Assembly: GCF_032854445.1 (NCBI RefSeq) | Contig: NC_088300.1 | Location: 36,251,608-36,315,607 of the forward strand | DNA: 64,000 nucleotides | DNA from: Liolophura sinensis | Taxonomy: Eukaryota; Mollusca; Polyplacophora; Chitonida; Chitonidae | Reading direction: 5' to 3' | Shown here: positions 32,673-42,150 of the stretch, piece after piece | Position numbering within the stretch: position 1 is the first letter of the stretch | Layout: every line of letters begins with the position of its first letter | The notes under the pieces: model-generated | What the model was told of the DNA's origin: nothing | The model's input: the letters and a program-made list of their open reading frames with translations, nothing else | Database searches by the model: none | Position numbers and translations under genes: made by a program

Positions 32673-32957
32673 ATGCTGACGCAAGGAATATTTGACAGTT
32701 TCCTCAGAATTGCGGCTCCAGGCTGCGAAGTTGTATCAGCGCACATAAATGGGGCATTACTTTGCCTTCTGATTGTTGTGATTTCACTGTATCTCGTGAC
32801 CAGGCACCGATCCACCAAGAAAAAACTCCCCTGTCCCCCAGGCCCATGGGGATTCCCCGTTGTGGGTCACCTACCCTTGTTGGGAAGAAACCCGCTGGAA
32901 ACTTTGAACTTTGAATTTAGTGAACCTTGCATGTTTAATACACAAAGTTTTCGTTGA
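32673..32957 (+). pseudogene. CYP-A 5' stump in copy 2
   Basis: The first 79 codons match CYP-A (start MLTQGIFDSF, membrane anchor, hinge PPGPWG, then GRNPLETL). At 32905-32912 the sequence changes from CYP-A codon 79 to the CYP-B upstream flank (AATTTAGTGAACCTTGC, as at 15531). The junction shows a repeated CTTTGAA. The frame runs 15 more codons of noncoding sequence to a stop. All catalytic elements are lost; at most it encodes a 94-residue ER anchor. The removed interval corresponds to about 3.8 kb, 11753-15531. Confidence 0.93.
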
Positions 32958-33415
32958 AAACACTAAGAAATTCTCCTATGATAGCCTTGGGAACCCTTGA
33001 CAAATGCCGTATGGGTATTTTTTTTATATATGTAAATACAAATATTTGTACAAAGCTTGGATTTAATGGTACATAAGCGGACAACTGTTGTCCATGATAA
33101 CATTTTTGTACACGTGTATAACATGCTTTCGCGCATGTATACTAATGCTTAGTTTACGTATGTACAAAAGAATTTCACATATCCACAATGGTTTTTCATA
33201 CATGTAATATTACAGAATAAATTCCAAAAGATTCTGTCTTAACAGCCCTATGCTGATTACGCAGACGACATTGAGTGTTAATCTGCCTGCAGTTACATGT
33301 TCATGCGTGTTATTTAACCCAGTTTGGATCGGCACATAAGACCTTAGGCTTGCATGGATCCAGCGATCTTTGACATGAGAGAAAGGATAAAAGTTCATTT
33401 GACGTGCCACATGTC

Positions 33416-33424
33416 TATATAAAG
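33416..33424 (+). promoter_or_regulatory. TATA box of CYP-B2
   Basis: TATATAAAG, leading directly into a run of 11 G (33424-33434). Copy 1 has GAGGGT between the TATA box and its G-run, so the core-promoter spacing differs by 6 bp between paralogues. Confidence 0.75.
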
Positions 33425-33529
33425 GGGGGGGGGGATCATAGGAGAAAATGCTCAGTTAAACCTGGAGAGTGCGAGCATAGACTAAACAGTGAACAGGGAA
33501 GGCCGTCCGTCACCGACAACTCTCTCAAG

Positions 33530-35074
33530 ATGTTCGCTTCAGGGTTTTGGCAGAATGTGACCACGATCAGGGAAAACATGGTTGACAGCGTTACTGGATT
33601 CCTTCTCATTTTTCTGCTGACGATAATATCCGTGTATTTACTGAGGCAAAGGAGATCCAACTACAAGAAGCTACCGCCAGGCCCATGGGGGTGCCCAGTA
33701 GTTGGTCACTTGCCTTTTCTGGGTAAAAACCGAGTTGAAAAACTTTCTCAATACCGGAAAGAATATGGCGACATTTTCAGCATACAGATGGGAAGCTACC
33801 CGGCGGTGGTCCTAAACGGCACTGGTGTTATTAGGAAAGCTCTGAGTGGTCATATGGAAGCGTTTGCCGGTCGTCCAAAGCTCTATACCATCAACCTCAT
33901 CGGCAAAATGGTTGGTGAAACCGGCCTAACCTTTTCCGAGTATGGCCCACACTGGAAAGCGCATCGACGGATTTCAAACAACGCTCTGAGAATGTTCGCC
34001 AGTTACAGAACAAATCCTGTGGAGGAAATCATACTTGGTGAGTCACAGCGATTGATCGAACATTTTAGCAATCAGAGCGAACGCCCATTTGATCCCAGGA
34101 ACGAGACGGCTTTAGTGGCTGGTAGTATAATATACCAGATTTTATTCGGACGACAGGACAATATTCGAGAAGATGAAACGTACTGCAAAATGGTAAAAAA
34201 CATCAAAGACTTTACTGACTTTGCCAATGCTGGAAATCCGGTTGATATCATGCCTTGGATACGATTTCTGTTCCGCGGTCGTCTTCGACGCTTTCTGGAA
34301 ATAATCAGAACGAGCCTGGAAGTTCAATCAACCCAACAAAAACGACATGCGGAGACGTTTGATCCTGCTCACATTCGTGACGTGACAGATGCATTATTTC
34401 AAGCTTCAAAGGAAATCACCCCTGAAGAAAGAGGCTTGGGGTTAACAAGTGAGAAAGTTAACACCGTGATAGGGGATTTTCTGGGAGCGGGTTCTGACAC
34501 GGTAGGAACTACTTTACTGTGGTCATTCTTGCATATGGTGACCTCACCTCATGTTCAAGCGCGTGTGCATTCAGAGATTGACCACCACATCGGCCGATCC
34601 CGTTGGCCAACTTATAAAGATCGGAAATCTTTGCCGTTTGTGGAAGCAACGATTCTCGAAATTTTTCGGTTTGGGACGATTGCCCCACTGGCGATCCCAC
34701 ACGCCACAACATGCGATGTGCAGCTGAACGGATACAGTATACCAAAGGATACATTTGTCCTGGTCAACCTGGCTTCCACCTGCAACGACTATGATGTATG
34801 GGGAGATCCCAAGTCGTTCCGACCAGACCGATTTCTGAGCAATGGTTCAATTGACTCGTCCAAGGCGGAAATGGTCCTAAGTTTTGGAGTCGGTAGACGG
34901 CGCTGCCTTGGAGAATTCATCGCCAAAGTTGAACTCTTTATGTTTTTCTGTTCTGTAATGCAGAATTGTTCTTTTCACAGAGCCCCAGGTGAGGTTTATA
35001 CTTATGAGGCCAGCTTTGGGCTTACAATGAAGCCAAAGCCATTCAAGTTAATTGTTAAATCCAGATCGAACTAA
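33530..35074 (+). CDS. Cytochrome P450, CYP1-like (CYP-B2), intronless
   Basis: 514 residues, ATG at 33530, same layout as CYP-B1: anchor, PPGPWG, AGSDTVGTT, heme loop FGVGRRRCLGE with Cys459. I count 12 amino-acid replacements against five synonymous codon changes relative to B1, close to a neutral ratio. Using CYP-A as outgroup, B2 is the derived one at several conserved places: KNR for KNP after the hinge, PWI for PWT, YKDR for YEDR, EIFR for EILR in the K-helix (Glu and Arg kept), and CNDY for CNDP before the VW motif. No frameshift or stop. The enzyme may still fold, but constraint seems relaxed. Upstream lies the CYP-A stump instead of a whole gene. Confidence 0.92.
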   Translation: MFASGFWQNVTTIRENMVDSVTGFLLIFLLTIISVYLLRQRRSNYKKLPPGPWGCPVVGHLPFLGKNRVEKLSQYRKEYGDIFSIQMGSYPAVVLNGTGVIRKALSGHMEAFAGRPKLYTINLIGKMVGETGLTFSEYGPHWKAHRRISNNALRMFASYRTNPVEEIILGESQRLIEHFSNQSERPFDPRNETALVAGSIIYQILFGRQDNIREDETYCKMVKNIKDFTDFANAGNPVDIMPWIRFLFRGRLRRFLEIIRTSLEVQSTQQKRHAETFDPAHIRDVTDALFQASKEITPEERGLGLTSEKVNTVIGDFLGAGSDTVGTTLLWSFLHMVTSPHVQARVHSEIDHHIGRSRWPTYKDRKSLPFVEATILEIFRFGTIAPLAIPHATTCDVQLNGYSIPKDTFVLVNLASTCNDYDVWGDPKSFRPDRFLSNGSIDSSKAEMVLSFGVGRRRCLGEFIAKVELFMFFCSVMQNCSFHRAPGEVYTYEASFGLTMKPKPFKLIVKSRSN

Positions 35075-35624
35075 TAGTTTACCGCAAAAAGAAATCTCCT
35101 GACAACTTTTCTCGTGTAAAGGGAATTGTGAGTCTTCATTGTGAACAGACACCGTTAAAATGTGTTTGTTTCTTGTTTCATTACGTCTAATATTGTAGAA
35201 TTGCCTATTTTAGCAAATATTTTGTCTTGCAGCATAAACCACTTTTGTGCATAATGCATTCCGTGTTGATTATATGTTTTAGGAAATTCCACTTTATCAT
35301 AATTGCGTTTTTAGAGGGTGGGATGAGGTGGGGAGAGACATTTCGTTTTATTCCGTTCGTTTCTTATTTCATTACCTTTAATATTGTTGAATATCTAGTC
35401 TTCTCTTGTAGCATACGATTGTGTATTGTATATTCCGTAGAACACAATGCTTAATTTGCTCCCGTGAACTAAGATCCAAAACCTGCCAACGTTTTGGCCA
35501 AACACCTGGTCTGTATTTGTGCTAAGGTTTATGACAATATGAATGTGTTCCGGGTCTTCATTGGCGGAGTGCTTGGCTTTGAATAGCCAGGTCACCAGAC
35601 ACGACAATTATGAAAAGGGTGTAT
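35075..35624. other. CYP-B2 3' flank
   Basis: Collinear with 17711-18240, with no ORF of note. The GATGAGGTGGGGAGAG block is preceded by a short insertion absent from copy 1. Confidence 0.4.
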
Positions 35625-37090
35625 AGATAAAAAGGACTAAATCACACCGTGATATTGTTTGTTGTTGTTGGTAGAAATGAATTTTAAATAAACTTCACGT
35701 CATTATTACTAACCTATTGTTGTGTAACGTGATTGTCAAGATTACGTTTAACTTATACGGTTGATGGCTGGCAGTTTTATTGGTAAGAGGAGTGAGTGAG
35801 TGCTTGGGGTTTAACGTCGTACTCAACAATTTTTCAGCCATATGACGACGAAGGAATCCTTAGGGTGCATGTACGTGTATTGTGCCTCCTTGTAGCAGGA
35901 CGGATTTCCACCGCTCTTTTATCTAGTGCTGCTTCACTGAGACGACTTACCGGAGGCAAGTAAGCCGCCCCGCCCGAGCCATTATACTGATACGGGTCAA
36001 CCAGTCGTTGCACAATCCCCTTCATGCTGAACGCCAGGCGAGGAAGTTACAACTTCCTCTTTTAAAGCCTTAGGTGTGATTCGATCCTGGATCTACTGGT
36101 CCCGAAGCGGACGCTCTACCCGGGCCGGTCTATTGATAAGAGGAAGATCCCAGGATAAACAGCCGACCTTGACGAATTTTTCCACGAGTATTTTTACCGA
36201 AGGTATAAGATAGCGCAAACGGTCCCATAAACCACTTCTTGAGAGCAAGGTGCAATTAACAATGATGGCGGAGGAATCTTGACATTCACTGTCTAAGAGT
36301 CATTGGCCCCTATGTTTCTGAGGGATACTTTCGGTATGAAACGTCACGCGTCACAATGAATCGATTAAAATATTAAATGGGATTCCCCTTGGGTTTCCCA
36401 GATATTTATATCTTTCTAAATTTACCTCCCCACGTATGACGAATTGTGACGAACTGTGTCGTAGAGCATGAACTTCACTGTACGGTCTTTTCAAATCTTC
36501 TGAACTGTTTCCCGACAATCAGTTTTATGAGCTGCGTGTATAGATAAAATAGACTAAATCACACCGTGATATTTTTGGATAGAAATGAGTTTTAAAACAA
36601 ACTGCACAATATTGTTATTTACCTATTGTTGTGTAACGTGATTATCAAGGTTAAGTTCAACTTATACCTTCGATGGCCGGCAGTTTTATCGGTGAGAGGA
36701 AGATGGCTCCCCCAAGATAAACAGCCGACCTTTGTAGGTTATGCTGACGTACCTTTCCACGAGTATTTTTTACCGAAGGTATAAGATTGCGCAAACGGTC
36801 CCTCGAGTGTCCCTTCTTGTGAGCAAGATGCAATTAACAATGATGGCGGAGGAATCTTGACATTCACTGTCTAAGAGTCATTGACCCCTATGTTTCTGAG
36901 GGATACTTTCGGTATAAAACGTTACGCGTCACAATGAATCGATTAAAATATTAAATGGGATTCCCCTTGGGTTTTCCAGATATTTATATCTTTCTAAATT
37001 TGCCTTCCCACGTATGACGAACTTTACCTGTGTCTTGGAGCATCAACTTCACTATACGGTCTTCCAAATCTTCTGAAATTTGCCCAAGTG
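35625..37090. repeat. Noncoding tandem duplication downstream of CYP-B2
   Basis: Copy-2 counterpart of 18241-19730, with the same two-unit structure. Unit 1 (to about 36530) carries the SINE-2 insertion, unit 2 does not. Confidence 0.9.
35792..36136 (-). mobile_element. SINE-2 in copy 2
   Basis: Orthologous to the insertion at 18416-18760, with TAAGAGGA at 35784-35791 and 36137-36144. Being shared, it predates the segmental duplication. Confidence 0.9.
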
Positions 37091-37320
37091 AATACATGTC
37101 TTGAAAAGGCAACACCCTGACAGCTAAGGTCTTTATACCTAAGGTCATGGATTTCTCCGTAGCTACACACCTTTGTTTAGAGAATTTTGTTGTGGTTGTG
37201 GTACTTATTTTCTGTCCTAGATTGTCTCATATGTTAATGTATGATTTATTTTGAAGAAAATGGCATTATAGGATTGACCCCATGAGAGAAAGAAAAAGTT
37301 ACGTCAAACAACGAAGTTTA

Positions 37321-37488
37321 TATTTATTTATTTATTTGATTGGTGTTTTACGCCGCACTAAAGAATATTTCACTTATACGACGGCGGCCAGTATTATGCT
37401 GGGAGGAAACTGGGCAGAGCCCGGTGGAAACCCACGACCATCCGCAGGTTGTTGGGAGACCTCCCTACTTACGGCTGGAGAAACGAGG
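37321..37488 (-). repeat. SINE-1 fragment, copy 2
   Basis: Counterpart of 19957-20124. After it, copy 2 lacks about 230 bp present in copy 1 (near 20200-20340) and rejoins at GTTTATAATATTTTCAATTG. Confidence 0.85.
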
Positions 37489-37579
37489 CTTATAGTGCAC
37501 AAGATAAAGTTGATAAACAAAATGGGCATTGTGAATTTGGTTTGCATTAAGTATGTTTATAATATTTTCAATTGATGTA

Positions 37580-37825
37580 TTTATTTGATTAGTCTTTAAC
37601 GCCACGCTCCAGACGGCACACTAACAATAGCAGTGATGGGCATCCATGGCCGAGGTTGTTAGCCAGGCGGCTTGGCGCAATGACCCAGGATCCTCTCACT
37701 AATGCGGTCTCTGTGAGTTCCGGTTTCCTCCCACCATGATGCTAGGCGCTGTCGTGTAAGTGAAATATTCTTGAGTACGGTTTAAAACACCAATCAAATG
37801 AATAAATAAATAATAAATAAATAAT
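37580..37825 (+). repeat. SINE-1, internally deleted, copy 2
   Basis: Counterpart of 20385-20575, with an additional ATCCATGGCCGAGGTTGTTAG segment that resembles a tRNA A-box head and is missing from copy 1. Confidence 0.75.
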
Positions 37826-37827
37826 AC

Positions 37828-38470
37828 CAGTGGCCTATCTCGTCATTCTTTACTCGATCACCCACTGATAAATATAGATCCATTCTCCTTTAAAACAACT
37901 TCGTGACCCAGCTATTAAAGAGCCAATCAAATGGAAGAAATACCTTGGAAAACAGGTAAAATTCATACAGAAAATATTTTTTGACGATTTTCATCATGTG
38001 ATCCAATTGAAAGTTGACGAACTGCACGTGAGTGCAGGACAACTAAATGTATTTGGCAAGGATATTGATAAATAAATGCCAACATTGAAACATTGAACTA
38101 AGACTTATGTTTTTTAGATAGCTTTTCAAGCAAATACGACGAATTTGAAAAAAGGGCTTGTATGTGTTTTTGTGTTGTCGATCGACTTGAAATGAAGACA
38201 ACAACAGCAACAGCCGATTAACCAGTTCGCCCAAAATTTCTGATTATTATACTACTATTATAATATTCCTATAATAGTCAGCAGGTTGATAAACTTACTG
38301 TCAGCGGGTTTCCTGCGGTAAGTATGTACCCGTATTTCATTGGTTGACGCAACGTTTAACAAATTCATGTCACGGGGAATTCCCCTGGTTGACCTATAAC
38401 GGAGAATGGATCTATATTCATCAGTAAGTCATCGAGCAAATAATGACGAGATTGGAAACTGATATTATAA
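37828..38470. mobile_element. TIR element with satellite-derived ends, copy 2
   Basis: Counterpart of 20578-21217: the left terminus CAGTGGCCTATCTCGTCATT is inverted relative to the right one near 38398-38470. Same ORF-free interior. Confidence 0.7.
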
Positions 38471-39610
38471 GTATAAAAAATGACGACACTGGCCACTGAT
38501 GCTATTGGTGTAAAGAATGACAAGATAGGCCACTGATATTATAAGTGTAAAAAATGACGAGATAGGCCATTGTTATTATAAGTGTAAAGAATGACGAGAT
38601 TGGAAACTGATATTATAAGTGTAAAGAATGACGAGATAGACCACTGATATTATAAGTGCAAAGAATGACGAGATATGCCACTGATGTTATGAGTGAAAGA
38701 ATGACGAGATAGGCCCCCGGTAATATAGGTGTAAAGAAAGACGAGATAGGCCACTGCTATTATAGGTTTAAAAAATGAAGACATATAACACTGATATAAT
38801 AAGTGTAAAGAATGACAGGAAAGACCACTGATATTATAGGTGTCAAAAATGACGAGATAGGCCACTGATATTATGAGTGTAAAGAATGACGAGAAAAGGG
38901 CACTATTATTATAACTATTATTATAAGTGTAAAAAATGATGAGATTGGCCGCTGGTATTAAAAACTGTAAAGAATGACAAGATAGGTCACTGATATTATA
39001 AGTGTAAAGAATGATGAGATAGGCCACTGATATTATAGGTGTAAAGAATGATGAGATAGGCCGCGGGTATTATAAGTGTAAAGAATGACGAGAAAGACCA
39101 CGGGTATTATAGGTGTAAAGAATGGCAAGATAGGCCACTGATATTATAGGTTTATAAAATGACGAGAGTGGCTACTGATATTATTAGCATAAAAATGATG
39201 AGATAGGCCGGTGGTATTATAAGTGTAAAGAATGACAAGATAGGCCACTGATATTATAGGTTAAAAAAATGACGACATAGATCTCTGATATTATAAGTGT
39301 AAAGAATGAAAAGATAGGCCACTGATATTATAAATGTAAAGAATGACGAGATAGGCCACGGGTACTATAACTGTAAAGAATGACGAGAAAGACCACTGGT
39401 ATTATAGGTATAAAGAATGACAAGATAGGCCACTGATATTATAAGTGTAAAGAATGACGAGATAGGCCACTGATATTATAGCTTTAAAAAATGACGAGGG
39501 AATCCATTCATATTATTAGAATAAAGAATGATGAGACAGGCCGCTGGTATTATAAGTGTAAAGAATGATGAGATAGGCCGCTGATATTATAAATGTAAAG
39601 AATGACAAGA

Positions 39611-39875
39611 TTTATTTATTTGATTTATTTGATTAGTGTTTTACGCCATATGCAAGAATATTTCACTTATATGACGGCGGCCAGCATTATGATGGGTGGA
39701 ACCCGGGCACAGCCCGGGGGAAACCCACGACCACCCGCAGGCTGCTGGCAGACCTTCACACGTACGGCTAGAGAGGAAGCCAGCATGAGCTGGACTTGAA
39801 CTCACAGCGACCGCATTGGTGAGAGACTCCTGGGTCATTACGCTGCGCTCGTGCGCTAACCACGGAGGCCCCAGG
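39611..39875 (-). mobile_element. SINE-1 in satellite, both TSDs kept
   Basis: Counterpart of 22359-22620, but with the target duplication ATGACAAGA at 39602-39610 and 39876-39884 and satellite on both sides. It shows the ancestral state that copy 1 lost by deletion. Confidence 0.93.
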
Positions 39876-40571
39876 ATGACAAGAAAGACTACTGGTATTA
39901 TAAGTGTAAAGAATGACAAGGCAGGGCACTGATATTTTAAGTGTAAAGGATGACGAGAAAGGGCACTGATATTGTAAGTGTAAATAGTCACAAGGTAAGC
40001 CACTGGTATTATGAGTGTAAAGAATGATGAGACAAGCCCCTGGTAATATAAGTGTAAAGAATGATTGGCCACTGGTATTATAGGATTAAAATGACGATGT
40101 AGACCACTGATATTATAAGTATAAAGAATGACAGGAACAACTGATATTATAGGTGTAAAAATGACGAGATAGGCCACTGATATTATGAGTGTAAAGAATG
40201 ACGAGATAGGGCACTGTTATTATAACTGTAAAGTATGACGAGATTGGAAACTGATATTATAAGTGTAAAGAATGACAAGATAGGTCAATGATATTATAAG
40301 TGTAAAGAATGACGAAATAGGCCATTCATATTATAATTGTAAAAAATGACGGGAAAGAACACTGATATAGGTGTAAAGAATGACTAGATACATGACTGAT
40401 ATTATAAGTGTAAAGAATGACGAGATAGGCCACTAGTATTATGAGTGTAAAGAATGACGAGATAGGCCACTGTTACTATAAGTGTAAAGAATGACAGATA
40501 GGCCACTGCTATTATAAGTGTAAAGAATGACTAGATAGGTCACTGATATGATAGGTGTAAAGAATGACGAG

Positions 40572-40838
40572 ATTTATTTATTTATTTGATTGGTGTTTTA
40601 CGCCGTACTCACGAATATTTCACTTATATGACGGCGGCCAGCATTATGGTGGGTGGAAACCGGACATAGCCCGGGGCAAACCCACGACAATCTGCAGGCT
40701 GCTAGCAGACCTTCCCACTTACGGCCGGAGAGGAAGCCAGCATGAGCTGGACTTGAACTCACAGCGACTGCATTGGTGAGAGACTCCTGGGTCATTATGC
40801 TGCACTAGCGCGCTAACCAACTGAGCCACGGAGGCCCC
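40572..40838 (-). mobile_element. SINE-1, full length, 12-bp TSD
   Basis: The best-preserved copy in the window. On the minus strand it starts GGGGCCTCCGTGGCTCAGTT, a canonical tRNA A-box context (TGGCTCAGTTGG), continues through the B box GTGAGTTCAAGTCC, CCAGCATGAGC complement region and body, and ends in the ATAAATAAATAAA tail. Satellite-derived AAGAATGACGAG flanks it at 40560-40571 and 40839-40850. Good model for the family's source sequence. Confidence 0.95.
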
Positions 40839-40985
40839 AAGAATGACGAGGGAGGGCTCTGATAATATAAATATAAAGAATGACGAGATAGGCCACTGGT
40901 ATTATAAGTATAAAAAATGAGATAGGCCACTGATATTATGAGTGTCCAGACGGGGTCAGCTTTATAGGTTGAGGGAATTCCCCTG

Positions 40986-41364
40986 ATTCTGTTGTTCTCG
41001 ATTTGGGCAATACACGTTGTGCGATGACCTCTCCAGGAACCCTACACACACACACACGCACACACACGCACGCACGCACCCACACCCGTCCTACCTTCCG
41101 CCGAGCGCCAAGTTTTCTTGTTTGAATGCAATTTCATTTCACTCTATTCGCTCAAACCACCTGGGATATCACAAGAGGTCTGATACACCAGCCAAGGGTG
41201 AAATATTTTAATATACCCGTGCGTATGTATAAGTTACAAACAATATTCTTAAGACTGACTAGGTATATGTATACATTCTATAGCCCTGTAATCAATTTAC
41301 ACTTATCACTCTCCTGCTTAATATGCTTATTATTTTTCTTTAACAAACTTGCCTAATTTCAAAC
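40986..41364. other. Copy-2-specific flank with CA-rich microsatellite
   Basis: Includes ACACACACACACACGCA and ACGCACGCACGC stretches at 41044-41088. No gene; absent from copy 1. Confidence 0.7.
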
Positions 41365-42150
41365 AGATTAATACTTAGTGGTATTCGTAGCCAATCTGGC
41401 TATTGTTATGCCATGCAACACTACGCCATCTGCCAACTTCCACCGGTAGGAGGTGATTAGAAGTTGTTATTCGGATAAGCGGTAATAGTAACTGATTTGG
41501 TAAATTTATTGAGCGGTATGGTTGTAACCCAAACTCGTGATTAAACACATCATAGATATATCCTTTGTGATAGATTAATCTGACTGGCAACATTCCATAC
41601 AAAGAAAAGCCCGTTTAATTCTACGATGGATGTGATATATTTAGCCAGCGAGTACTAGTAAGATTACTCGAATGAATATATCTTTGCAGAGTTGAAGACA
41701 GTTTAATTGCTTTTCCCACTACAATATTGAGCTAGATAAATACTAATCTAACCGACACTGAAATGCTAAGCAGGAAAGTACCGACATACACTATGTAACT
41801 AGGCGTAGACTGCTTTTAATTTGAGAAATCGTTGAAAAAATTGTGCTGAATTTTTTTTCCAGCTCAGCTATGCAACCAAAACTTTTGCTACTTTTGCACC
41901 ATACACTGTAGGTGGTTTTACAACATCATTGTACAATTTTACTTGGCAATATATAAGTAGTTCTAATGCATTTATCTTTTGTAGAACACTAAAAACACCT
42001 TTTTGAGCCTGGTTTTTGACGTAACAGCTGACGCAAATCTTCATTCTTAAAAGTGACTCCAAGGTAGCTGAACTCATCTACATTACTGATCTTATAGTTG
42101 TGAAAGATAGTTCCCTTTTTCATTAATTTCACAGAATTTATTCAATGCAA
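41365..42150 (-). pseudogene. Non-LTR retrotransposon 3' ORF fragment
   Basis: Minus-strand translation from about 42145 reads FHNYKISNVDEFSYLGVTFK, the segment that follows the reverse-transcriptase active site in many LINE proteins (VDEFxYLGV). After a frameshift it reads FSVLQKINALELLIYCQVKL and LYNDVVKPPTVYGAKV (matching the usual CQ-LFD--VKPILLYG-E pattern). Nearer 41400-41600 it reads TTSNHLLPVEVGRWRSV and IGYEYH, which fits the C-terminal SNH-LP-E-GRW motif. The YxDD core, the endonuclease and about 250 bp in the middle are missing. It is a dead fragment, present only in copy 2. Confidence 0.75.

Larger units (their letters stand above)
38440..40947. repeat. 37-bp satellite array, copy 2, three blocks
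   Basis: Blocks 38440-39610, 39876-40571 and 40839-40947 are separated by two SINE-1 insertions. Only the first block exists in copy 1. At the distal end (40948-40985) the array meets TTATAGGTTGAGGGAATTCC, an inverted version of the sequence just outside the proximal end (GGGGAATTCC, near 38375), so the whole array appears bracketed by inverted flanks. Confidence 0.9.
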
